Source: DATLYH01 sp035575035 (lineage in GTDB: Bacteria; Planctomycetota; Planctomycetia; Gemmatales; Gemmataceae). From it: a DNA stretch of 34,465 bases. The notes under the pieces are model-generated. The model saw only the letters and a program-made list of their open reading frames with translations, made no database searches and was not told the DNA's origin. Of this stretch, positions 15,613-22,388 are shown piece after piece. Every line of letters begins with the position of its first letter. Position 1 is the first letter of the stretch. Position numbers and translations under genes: made by a program. The DNA lies in NCBI GenBank assembly GCA_035575035.1, contig DATLYH010000106.1:1-34465 (forward strand), written 5' to 3'.

Positions 15613-15686
15613 GCCGGGCGATCATCAAGGGGACCAGCGACGTGGACCGGGCCCGGACGCTGTACGCCAAGTACATCGGGCATTAG
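15613..15686 (+). repeat. E1 3'-end repeat, copy 2
   Basis: Identical over 74 bp to 14884-14957, including the TAG stop, but without the rest of the gene. The frame that would encode the E1 C-terminus has no start, so this is a non-coding fragment. It is preceded by TTGGGGGGGAAGAG (15593-15606), which resembles the first half of the cassette leader, and followed by GGGTGGTATCAT (-10-like, 15705-15710). The copy therefore seems to split a leader. Confidence 0.95.
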
Positions 15687-15757
15687 CCGCTGTGCCGCGG
15701 GTGGTATCATGAGTGAATGGAGGGAAGGAAGGACCGACCAACAGGGCGAGGTGAGTC

Positions 15758-16366
15758 ATGGCCACGGCGGTGAAGACGGTTCCTGGGGTTGAATACATTC
15801 CTTCGGACCGGCTTTATCGCCTGACCGTCGAGCAGTATCACCACATGATTGAGGCCGGTGTGCTTGTCGAAGGCGCCCCTGTGGAGCTGCTCGAAGGTCT
15901 GCTTCTCACGAAGATGACGAAAAACCCGTCCCATGATGTGGCGCTGGACCTGACGCGAGAGGCCCTTGAAGAACTCCTGCCAAGCGGTTGGCGTGTCCGG
16001 GTGCAGTCGGCAATCACCACGGCAGACAGCGAACCGGAGCCGGACCTGGCCGTGGTCGTTGGTCCTGCTCGCCGCTACCTGAAAGCCCACCCTCGGCCGA
16101 AGGAAATTGCTCTGCTTGTCGAAGTCGCCGATGCCAGCCTCTTCGAGGATCGTGGGAGGAAAGCCCGCATTTATGCTCGCGCACGCATCCCGGTCTACTG
16201 GATCGTCAATGTCAAGGAATCAAAAGTCGAAGTCTACACCGATCCCAAGGGTGGCAAATCGCCTGCGTACAGTCAGCAGCACGATTACGGCATCGGGGAA
16301 TCCGTGCCCTTGATTATCGAAGGCGAAGAGATCGGTCGGATCCCAGTGAAGGAATTGCTGCCGTAG
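15758..16366 (+). CDS. Uma2-family (DUF820) PD-(D/E)XK nuclease-like protein, copy a
   Basis: The 202-residue product has the DUF820/Uma2 signature: VEQYHHMIEAGVLVEGAPVELLEG near the N-terminus, then the restriction-like core SEPEPDLAVV (acidic residue), LLVEVADAS and a Lys/Arg-rich RKARIYARARIPVYWIVN segment. The fold is that of PD-(D/E)XK endonucleases, but no activity or role is established for most members. They are strongly expanded in planctomycetes and cyanobacteria. The start has AGGTGAG upstream. It is about half identical (by eye) to the second copy at 16523, although the flanking E1-tail repeats are nearly identical. Confidence 0.9.
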   Translation: MATAVKTVPGVEYIPSDRLYRLTVEQYHHMIEAGVLVEGAPVELLEGLLLTKMTKNPSHDVALDLTREALEELLPSGWRVRVQSAITTADSEPEPDLAVVVGPARRYLKAHPRPKEIALLVEVADASLFEDRGRKARIYARARIPVYWIVNVKESKVEVYTDPKGGKSPAYSQQHDYGIGESVPLIIEGEEIGRIPVKELLP

Positions 16367-16373
16367 TTCTAAC

Positions 16374-16437
16374 CATCAAGGGGACCAGCGACGTGGACCG
16401 GGCGCGGACGCTGTACGCCAAGTACATCGGGCATTAA
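16374..16437 (+). repeat. E1 3'-end repeat, copy 3
   Basis: These 64 bp match 14894-14957 at 62 positions: the differences are GGGCGCGG for GGGCCCGG and TAA for TAG. It begins 7 bp after the stop of the first Uma2 gene. The encoded residues are unchanged, which fits a recent copy. Confidence 0.95.
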
Positions 16438-16443
16438 CCAACC

Positions 16444-16473
16444 TTGGGGGAAGAAGGGGCGGCCTGGTAAACT
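16444..16473 (+). promoter_or_regulatory. Candidate cassette promoter before the second Uma2 gene
   Basis: TTGGGG (16444-16449), 18-bp spacer, TAAACT (16468-16473) preceded by TGG. The same spacing and similar flanking sequence occur at 14965-14994, immediately after another copy of the E1 3' end. Confidence 0.45.
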
Positions 16474-16522
16474 GAAGGGCGTGCCAGGTCAAGCATATTC
16501 GGCATCGAGAGGACACAGCCTC

Positions 16523-17131
16523 ATGGCTAGCGTGGTGGCCCCCTTGTCGCCGACTCCCTGGGTACCTCCGTTCCCGGTCTACCGGTTTACGGTAGAGCAA
16601 TACCACCGGATGATTGAAACCGGCATTTTGACCAAGGACGACCGGGTCGAATTGCTCGAAGGCTGGATCGTCCCGAAGATGCCGCACAGCCCACCTCATG
16701 ATGGCACCGTCTGGTTGGTGCAGACCGCCCTGCTTGCCCGGTTGCCGCCCCAATGGATCCTGCGCGTCCAGTCTGCCATCACCACCCTGGACAGCGAGCC
16801 CGAACCGGACCTGGTAGTCGCCCGAGGCCCTGGCTTGCGTTACTTCACCAGCCACCCCCAACCAGATGACATTCCCCTTGTTGTTGAAGTCTCGGATACG
16901 TCCTTGCAGGAAGATCGGGATGGCAAGGGACGGTTGTACGCCCGGGCCGGCATCCCGGTCTACTGGATCGTCAACTTGCCGGAATCAAAAGTTGAAGTCT
17001 ACACGGAACCCCGAGCCGGCAAGCGGCCCGCGTACCGCCAGCGCACAGATTACAAGACCCCTAAGTCACTTCCGCTCGTGCTTGAAGGGCAGCAAGTCGC
17101 GCGCATTGGGTTGCGCGAACTGCTGGCCTGA
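16523..17131 (+). CDS. Uma2-family (DUF820) PD-(D/E)XK nuclease-like protein, copy b
   Basis: This 202-residue product is a second Uma2 protein with VEQYHRMIETGILTKDDRVE, SEPEPDLVVARGP, LVVEVSDTS and a GKGRLYARAGIPVYWIVN segment. These match the PD-(D/E)XK core seen in copy a, with which it shares length and segment order but only about half of its residues. The ATG at 16523 has GAGAGGA at a good distance; an in-frame GTG at 16481 would add 14 residues. Its stop is 21 bp before the cysteine desulfurase start, so it probably shares a transcript with that gene. Confidence 0.9.
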   Translation: MASVVAPLSPTPWVPPFPVYRFTVEQYHRMIETGILTKDDRVELLEGWIVPKMPHSPPHDGTVWLVQTALLARLPPQWILRVQSAITTLDSEPEPDLVVARGPGLRYFTSHPQPDDIPLVVEVSDTSLQEDRDGKGRLYARAGIPVYWIVNLPESKVEVYTEPRAGKRPAYRQRTDYKTPKSLPLVLEGQQVARIGLRELLA

Positions 17132-17152
17132 GCACCTGCCGGGGAAGTCGGA

Positions 17153-18292
17153 ATGATCTACCTCGACAACGCCGCTACCAGTTTCCCCAAGCCCGAAACG
17201 GTCTACCAGACGCTGGACCGCTTCGCCCGCCAGAGTCTGGCCAACCCCGGGCGGGCCGGCCACAAGATGGCCCTGGCCGCCGAGCGCGCCCTCGACGACG
17301 CCCGCCACCTCCTCAACCAGTTCTTCCACGGCGAGGGGCCCGAGCGCTTCGTTTTCACCCTCAACTGCACCGACGCGCTCAACATGGCCTTCAAGGGAGT
17401 GCTGGCCGAGGGGGACCATGTCATCACCACCGACCTGGAGCACAACAGCGTCAGCCGGCCGCTGCGGCAGATGGAGCTCGACGGCCGGATCACCCTGACG
17501 CGCGTCCGGGCCGACAGCGGCGGCACCATCGACCCCGACGATATCCGCCGCGCCATCACGCTGCGCACCCGGCTGATCGCCCTGACCCACGCCAGCAACG
17601 TGCTCGGCACCGTGCAGCCGATCGCCGACGTGGGCCGCATCGCCCGGGAACGCGACCTCCTCTTCCTGGTCGATGCCGCTCAGACGGCCGGCGTCGTACC
17701 GATCGACATCCAGGCGATGGCCATTGACCTCTTGGCGTTCCCCGGTCACAAGTCGCTCCTGGGACCGACCGGCACCGGCGCCCTGTATGCCGGTCCACGC
17801 GTCAGGGTGCGGGCCTGGCGCGAAGGGGGCACCGGCGGCGACTCGGCCAGCGAAACCCAACCGCGCGAACTGCCGTATTTCCTCGAAGGCGGTACGCCCA
17901 ATGTCCTGGGCGTCGCCGGCCTGGCCGCGGGCATCCAGTACGTCCAGGAACAGGGCATCGAGCGCATCCGCGCCCACGAGGTGATGCTGACCGAACGGCT
18001 CTGGCGGCGGCTGGAGGAGATCGGCGGTTATCAAGTCTATGGCCACCGCGACCCGGCCCGGCGGGTCGGCACGCTGAGCTTCCGCAGCGAGCTACTCCCC
18101 GCGGCGGAACTCGGCGGCATCCTCGACCAGGCCTTCGACGTGGCGGTGCGGCCCGGACTGCACTGCGCCCCGTACATCCACCGCTCGTTGGGGACTTTCC
18201 CGGAAGGGACAGTACGCGTCAGCCCGGGACCATTCAACACCGAAGAGGACATCGATTACCTGGCCCGAGCGCTGGCAGAGATCGGTGCTTGA
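17153..18292 (+). CDS. Cysteine desulfurase-family aminotransferase class V enzyme
   Basis: The 379-residue PLP enzyme is of the NifS/SufS-like class V group. It begins MIYLDNAATSFPKPE. The Schiff-base lysine is Lys200 in FPGHKSLLGPTGTG, and the persulfide-forming cysteine is Cys338 in RPGLHCAPYIH. It would strip sulfur from cysteine and hand it as a persulfide to the E1/carrier pair upstream. The gene lies about 2.2 kb after the E1 gene on the same strand, and the intervening sequence consists entirely of apparently inserted cassettes. I infer that it was once directly downstream of the E1 gene. A role in general Fe-S or tRNA thiolation supply is the alternative. Confidence 0.9.
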   Translation: MIYLDNAATSFPKPETVYQTLDRFARQSLANPGRAGHKMALAAERALDDARHLLNQFFHGEGPERFVFTLNCTDALNMAFKGVLAEGDHVITTDLEHNSVSRPLRQMELDGRITLTRVRADSGGTIDPDDIRRAITLRTRLIALTHASNVLGTVQPIADVGRIARERDLLFLVDAAQTAGVVPIDIQAMAIDLLAFPGHKSLLGPTGTGALYAGPRVRVRAWREGGTGGDSASETQPRELPYFLEGGTPNVLGVAGLAAGIQYVQEQGIERIRAHEVMLTERLWRRLEEIGGYQVYGHRDPARRVGTLSFRSELLPAAELGGILDQAFDVAVRPGLHCAPYIHRSLGTFPEGTVRVSPGPFNTEEDIDYLARALAEIGA

Positions 18293-18319
18293 ATTTACTC
18301 CTTCAGGGAGACCTTTACC

Positions 18320-18571
18320 ATGAGTAACCAACCCAGAGACATCCCGTGGGTCGATTCCAACCTGTTTACAGAGAACTTCAACAAGTACCCAGCCGAGGAA
18401 CTGCTCAAGTATGCCGGGCAATACGTGGCCTGGACCCTGGACGGCACGCGCATTCTGGCCAGCGGCAGCGATGAATTGGAGATGGAGGAGCGCCTGAAAG
18501 AAATGGGCCTCGATCCCAGCAGGGTGGTGGGTATGTATATCCCGACCCCCGACCAATCGACGATCCTATGA
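18320..18571 (+). CDS. DUF5678-type small protein
   Basis: The 83-residue product contains the pattern YAGQYVAWTLDGTRILASGSD at about 30-50, matching DUF5678, a domain of unknown function. There is no signal peptide. It starts 28 bp after the desulfurase stop and overlaps the next gene by ATGA, so it is co-transcribed with it. Such proteins commonly pair with a retropepsin-like gene, as here, suggesting a two-gene module. A link to the sulfur genes is not shown. Confidence 0.8.
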   Translation: MSNQPRDIPWVDSNLFTENFNKYPAEELLKYAGQYVAWTLDGTRILASGSDELEMEERLKEMGLDPSRVVGMYIPTPDQSTIL

Positions 18572-19023
18572 ACCTTCGGTTTCGCTACAAGCTCGTACGG
18601 GCGGGGCGGCTGATCCCCTCCCTTGGCGGCCGGACCGTCCGGCCACGCCCCCTGGTAGACGTGACCGTGATCGGGCCGATCGGCAGCCGCGTCCGCCCCG
18701 CCCTCCTGGACACGGCGGCCGATGACACGATCCTCCCCGAATCCCTGGCCGTCCTCATCGGTGTGGATCTCAGCACAGCACCGACCGGTTCGGCTACCAG
18801 CCCCATCACCGGTTCAATCCCGCTGCGCTACGCTCCGGTGACGCTGCGGCTGACCGATGGCCGTGAGCAGCGCGAATGGCCGGCAACGGTAGCCTTTACC
18901 CCGGCGCGTTTGATCCATCCCCTGCTCGGCTTCGCCGGCTGCCTGCAATACTTCACTGCAACATTCATGGGCGACCGGGAGGAAGTCGAACTTGCAGTGA
19001 ACGCCTTGTATCCGGGGACGTGA
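18568..19023 (+). CDS. Retropepsin-like (clan AA) aspartic protease-like protein
   Basis: The 151-residue protein has the pattern ALLDTAADDTILPESL at 46-61, matching the catalytic D-T/S-A/G motif (Asp48) of single-domain retropepsin-like proteins that work as dimers. Strands before and after fit the fold, including the hydrophobic stretch HPLLGFAGCLQYF. No signal peptide is seen. Its start overlaps the DUF5678 stop by four bases. Proteolytic activity is inferred from the motif alone, and the substrate is unknown. It ends directly next to the convergent GH2-like gene. Confidence 0.78.
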   Translation: MNLRFRYKLVRAGRLIPSLGGRTVRPRPLVDVTVIGPIGSRVRPALLDTAADDTILPESLAVLIGVDLSTAPTGSATSPITGSIPLRYAPVTLRLTDGREQREWPATVAFTPARLIHPLLGFAGCLQYFTATFMGDREEVELAVNALYPGT

Positions 19024-19024
19024 C

Positions 19025-19921
19025 CTACGCTTCTATCCAGCCCAGGATGCCCGGTGGCAGGGCTGCTTCCCCTACCAATTCCTCGGCCCCGCGCTTCCGC
19101 AAGACGAGCTTCGGCCAATGGGTCGGCAGGTGGTCCCGCAGGTGCTCCTCGCAAAGGACGAAGGAGACTTTCTCCGGCAGTGGGCCGGCCGGCGGCTGCT
19201 TGAGTTCCATCCCCAGCAGCTGGCCGCGGAATCGGTCCGGAAGGGTCTGGGCGACGATCCCAGCCAACTCCTGGTCCACGGCTTCGGGCGCTACCACCCA
19301 GCCCAGGCAGCAGACGTGCTTGCGGAAGGCCTCGGCCCGCTGGACTTCTGCCTTGAGTTGCGCCCGGTCGGCAATCCGCACCAGCACCAGGAACCCGAAC
19401 CGGTCCGCCAGGTCCCAGAGGACGGCGTCCGCACCGGCCGGGACCAACAGCGTGTTGTACCCCGCTTGATGTAGCGCGCGGGCCTCCGCCTCGGAGCACT
19501 CGCTGACTAAAACCCCGCGGAGCGCCAGCAGGTGTCCGTTCAAGCGCAAGCCGCGCGGCCCGAGGTTAAGCACGCGCAGGCCGTAGGTTACCTCCACCCG
19601 ATCACAGCACTGGCGGCCCTGCCAGAGATCGAGCCAGCACTGATAAAGGAAGGGACTTATCGGGTCCCAGAGGTTCGCTTCCGGGATGATGGCGCGCATG
19701 CTCAGGCGGGGCCCTCCGGTCGATTCGTACTCGCGCCCCTGCTCGCGGAGGGGGTAGGCCACCTCGACGGTGGTCGCGTAGGGGCAGCGGGGGCCTATCA
19801 GCCGGCCTGTGGCCTGGGTGTCGGAAGTGAGGCGCTCGGGATAAACCGTGACCCAGACTTCCGCCTCGGCAGGGCTGAGCCTTCCGTACCGTATGCTCAC
19901 GTTTTGAATCCGGTTCATCAT
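19025..19921 (-). CDS. Truncated glycoside hydrolase family 2-like protein
   Basis: The 298-residue product resembles the junction of GH2 enzymes. An N-terminal beta-sandwich-like part ends in NLWDPISPFLYQCWLDL and VTYGLRVLNLG. It is followed by the start of the TIM-barrel part, RLNGHLLALRGVLVSE and LHQAGYNTLLVPA, then LWDLADRFGFLVLV. Full GH2 enzymes are two to three times longer and carry catalytic Glu residues deep in the barrel. I cannot place those here, so it is probably non-catalytic or a remnant. No signal peptide is visible. It follows queA after 16 bp on the same strand. Its stop lies directly beside the stop of the convergent retropepsin-like gene. Confidence 0.6.
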   Translation of the reverse strand: MMNRIQNVSIRYGRLSPAEAEVWVTVYPERLTSDTQATGRLIGPRCPYATTVEVAYPLREQGREYESTGGPRLSMRAIIPEANLWDPISPFLYQCWLDLWQGRQCCDRVEVTYGLRVLNLGPRGLRLNGHLLALRGVLVSECSEAEARALHQAGYNTLLVPAGADAVLWDLADRFGFLVLVRIADRAQLKAEVQRAEAFRKHVCCLGWVVAPEAVDQELAGIVAQTLPDRFRGQLLGMELKQPPAGPLPEKVSFVLCEEHLRDHLPTHWPKLVLRKRGAEELVGEAALPPGILGWIEA

Positions 19922-19937
19922 GGGAGCCCGGCGACCT

Positions 19938-20969
19938 TTAGAGGATCAGCATCGCATCCCCATAACTGTAAAAGCGGTATTCCTGCTCTACTGCCGTCGT
20001 ATACGCCCGCCGGGTGAGATCAACGCCGGCGAAAGCGCTGACCAGCAGCAGCAGCGTCGAACGCGGCAAATGGAAGTTGGTCACCAGCGCATCGACTACC
20101 TTGAAGGAGTACGGCGGGTAGATGAACAACTCCGTCTCGCCGAACCAGGGGCGGATCGGTCCCGCCCCGGCCACCGTCTCCAGCAGCCGCACCGACGTCG
20201 TGCCGACGGCGACGACCCGGCCGCCCCGATCCCGGCAGGCGGCAATCGCCTCGGCCGTCGCCGCCGGCAACTCGCCCCACTCACGGTGCATCCGGTGTTG
20301 ACGGAAGTCTTCCACCTGGATCGGCTGAAAAGTGCCCAGGCCGATGTGCAAGGTAATGAAGGTCCAGCCGATGCCGCGCTCTTGGAGACGCTTGAAGACC
20401 CGCGGCGTGAAGTGCAGCCCGGCTGTCGGTGCAGCGACGGCGCCCGGCCGGCCGGCGAACACCGTCTGGTAGCGCTCGCGATCGGCGGCCGAGGCCCGGC
20501 CCTTGCGGATGTATGGCGGCAGCGGCACCTGGCCATGACGCTCCAGCAGCTCCAGCGGCGAACCCGGCTCAGACGGTCGGGCCAGCCAGTGACCCTCCGG
20601 CGTCCGGCTCAGCAAGCGCAGCTCCAGCGGCCCCGGTTCCACGAGGATCGTCTCGCCTTCGGTCAGTCGGCCGCGCGTCTGGCAGAGGATTTCCCATGTC
20701 CCATCCGGCGTCTGACGCAGGAACAGGCCCTCCCACTTGCCGCCGGTGCGGGCGCGGCGCCCCAGCAGCCGGGCCGGCAGCACGCGCGTGTCGTTCAGCA
20801 CCAGCAGGTCGCCGGGCGAAAGCAGCTCGGGCAGTTCATGAAAGATATGATGCTCGATGGCACCATCCGCCCGACGCAGCACCATCAGCCGCGCCTGGTC
20901 ACGCTCGGGGCAAGGCTCCTGGGCGATCAGGCGGGCAGGCAACTCGTAATCCAGGAAGTCCTCAGCCAT
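19938..20969 (-). CDS. queA: S-adenosylmethionine:tRNA ribosyltransferase-isomerase QueA
   Basis: QueA transfers and isomerises the ribose of SAM onto preQ1-modified tRNA to make epoxyqueuosine. The 343-residue product starts MAEDFLDYELPARLIAQEP and contains the family motifs LLVLNDTRVLPARL, PPYIR, AAPTAGLHFT, TLHIGLGTF and VGTTSVR. The ATG at 20969 matches the family N-terminus; the 33 codons upstream are a translated GC-rich repeat and are excluded. Length is close to the usual ~350. No other queuosine gene is adjacent. The GH2-like gene is the next gene downstream on the same strand. Confidence 0.96.
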   Translation of the reverse strand: MAEDFLDYELPARLIAQEPCPERDQARLMVLRRADGAIEHHIFHELPELLSPGDLLVLNDTRVLPARLLGRRARTGGKWEGLFLRQTPDGTWEILCQTRGRLTEGETILVEPGPLELRLLSRTPEGHWLARPSEPGSPLELLERHGQVPLPPYIRKGRASAADRERYQTVFAGRPGAVAAPTAGLHFTPRVFKRLQERGIGWTFITLHIGLGTFQPIQVEDFRQHRMHREWGELPAATAEAIAACRDRGGRVVAVGTTSVRLLETVAGAGPIRPWFGETELFIYPPYSFKVVDALVTNFHLPRSTLLLLVSAFAGVDLTRRAYTTAVEQEYRFYSYGDAMLIL

Positions 20970-20997
20970 GACGGCACTCAGCGGCCCGCCCTTCCTC

Positions 20998-21117
20998 TCG
21001 CCTCCTTTGAAGGGGAAGAGGGGAAAAGAAAATCCCCCCTCTCCCCCTGGGAGGGAGCGGGAGACCAAGATGCTCCCCTCTCCCCGTGGGGGAGAGCGGG
21101 GTCGGGGGTGAGGGGAG
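20998..21117. repeat. CCCTCACCCC-family repeats upstream of queA
   Basis: Two imperfect units are present, the clearer one at 21073-21117 with CTCTCCCC (21079-21086) against GGGGGAGAG (21088-21096) and then GGGGTGAGGGG. The second lies at about 21037-21060. They fill most of the gap between queA and the secreted-protein gene. Confidence 0.7.
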
Positions 21118-21141
21118 CCGGCCGCGGATTACCACCGGCCC

Positions 21142-21702
21142 TCATTTGAATCCCATCAGCCACTCATCGAATCCCTTCTTGTAATGCTCCACCGTCCGGG
21201 CAGGGCCGACCAGCCGGAAGAAGTAAGGGCCCCCCTTGCTGTCCCAGTAGACCGCCAACATCCGGAAGTCGGATTTGGGCGGCAGCTTCTCGAACGGTGC
21301 CCCCTTGTAGGTGCCCCGCACGTCCACGTAGGTCACCGGCACACCGCTGACCTTTAACTTCTTCACTTCGGATGCCTCATCAATCGACTTGCCCGGCGGC
21401 GGGATGAACATCCCCTTCCAGCGGGTGACGTTCTCCTCGGCCGAGCCGCCCTGACCCTCCAGGTGGATCACCAGCAGCACGGCGTCTTCCTTGTCCTCAC
21501 CGACCTTGGGAAGCCGGAACTGCTTCAGCCGGAACTTGGTCGTCGGCTTCTCCTCCTGCCACTCCGCCGGGGCACGTGACTTCAGGCCGTCGATCTCCAC
21601 CACCGTCCCCTTGTCGTCGGCCCCGGCCTTCGCCTCGGCCAGGCCGAGGGCGGCCGCCAGGGCCGCGAAGCCCAGCAGGGCCGGCCAGAAAGCGCTTTTC
21701 AT
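21142..21702 (-). CDS. Secreted protein of unknown function, 186 residues
   Basis: The N-terminus MKSAFWPALLGFAALAAALG with cleavage near AEAKA is a clear Sec signal peptide. The mature part is a beta-rich domain that I do not assign to a family. It includes APAEWQEEKPTTKFRLKQF near the start and ends in EHYKKGFDEWLMGFK. The overall pattern (a Trp-containing N-terminal strand, then a Lys-rich C-terminal helix) suggests a periplasmic domain. GGAGGAG precedes the start. Downstream on the same strand is queA, separated by repeats. Confidence 0.7.
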   Translation of the reverse strand: MKSAFWPALLGFAALAAALGLAEAKAGADDKGTVVEIDGLKSRAPAEWQEEKPTTKFRLKQFRLPKVGEDKEDAVLLVIHLEGQGGSAEENVTRWKGMFIPPPGKSIDEASEVKKLKVSGVPVTYVDVRGTYKGAPFEKLPPKSDFRMLAVYWDSKGGPYFFRLVGPARTVEHYKKGFDEWLMGFK

Positions 21703-21909
21703 CGGCAGCTCCTCCCGTGAAGGTTTGGACGCCGTTACCCCTTCCCCCTCCCGGGGGAGAGGACGGCGGACCTGAGTGACAGGTCACTCCGTCAGTTAAC
21801 GCGGCCGGTTGGGGGATGGCAAGAGGAAAGGAAGAGTCTTTAGGTATCGGTGCGGGAGTCGCCTCTCCTTTGGGCCCTCTCTTCCGTGAGGCTTTCGAGT
21901 CGATGCCGG
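21703..21909. other. Intergenic gap with a repeat fragment
   Basis: The only structure noted is a CCCTCCCGGGGGAGAGG-type fragment around 21737-21762, related to the CCCTCACCCC repeats. No gene is supported. Confidence 0.4.
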
Positions 21910-22368
21910 CTACCTTCCCCTGGACCGGGCCGGCCTCTTCAGGTGGAAATCGACCGTATGCTTGCCCGGCTTGACCTCTACCTTGGCGTTGTTCCCCTCC
22001 GCATGCGGCGGGATAATGTCGGCCGGGTCGATCAACCCTGAGCCGTCTCCTTTCGCCTTGTTCTCGGCGGCCCGCTTGGCCATCTCCTCGCTGCTGCGAG
22101 CGAACGGCACCTCCTTGACGGCCTCGATTTTCACCACCTTAGGACCGGGAGTCAGGTTCTCGACCGTGTAGCGGCCGTTGGCGATCCGCCCGCCGGCAGC
22201 CGGTCCCTGGCCATCGGCCGGCAAGAACGTGACGTATCCCTCTGCCACCGGCTGACCGTCGTAGGTCACTTCCCCGGTGAGGGTGGCGGTGTTGCCGCCG
22301 CCGCAGCCGGCCAGCAACACCAGCACCAGGGCCGGCGGAACGGATGGGGCGCTGCATGTGCGGAGCAT
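21910..22368 (-). CDS. Lipoprotein with a carboxypeptidase-regulatory-like domain
   Basis: The 152-residue product has a lipoprotein signal with lipobox LLAGC (Cys22), then a short beta-sandwich that begins ATLTGEVTYDGQPVAEGYVTFLP, typical of carboxypeptidase-regulatory-like domains of planctomycete lipoproteins. Two helical and charged segments with AENKAKGDGSGL follow. It is probably anchored in a membrane and faces the periplasm; its role is unknown. The ATG at 22368 is preferred for its GGAGGA SD. A GTG at 22392 overlapping the upstream stop would add eight residues. The gene lies directly after the DUF1559 gene. Confidence 0.8.
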   Translation of the reverse strand: MLRTCSAPSVPPALVLVLLAGCGGGNTATLTGEVTYDGQPVAEGYVTFLPADGQGPAAGGRIANGRYTVENLTPGPKVVKIEAVKEVPFARSSEEMAKRAAENKAKGDGSGLIDPADIIPPHAEGNNAKVEVKPGKHTVDFHLKRPARSRGR

Positions 22369-22388
22369 GAGTCGCACGTCCTCCGGTC

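Noticed and set aside
15611..15686. ATG just before tail copy 2 as a small gene
   Set aside because: The ATG is in a different frame from the E1 tail, so it does not produce the E1 C-terminus; the copy is a non-coding fragment.
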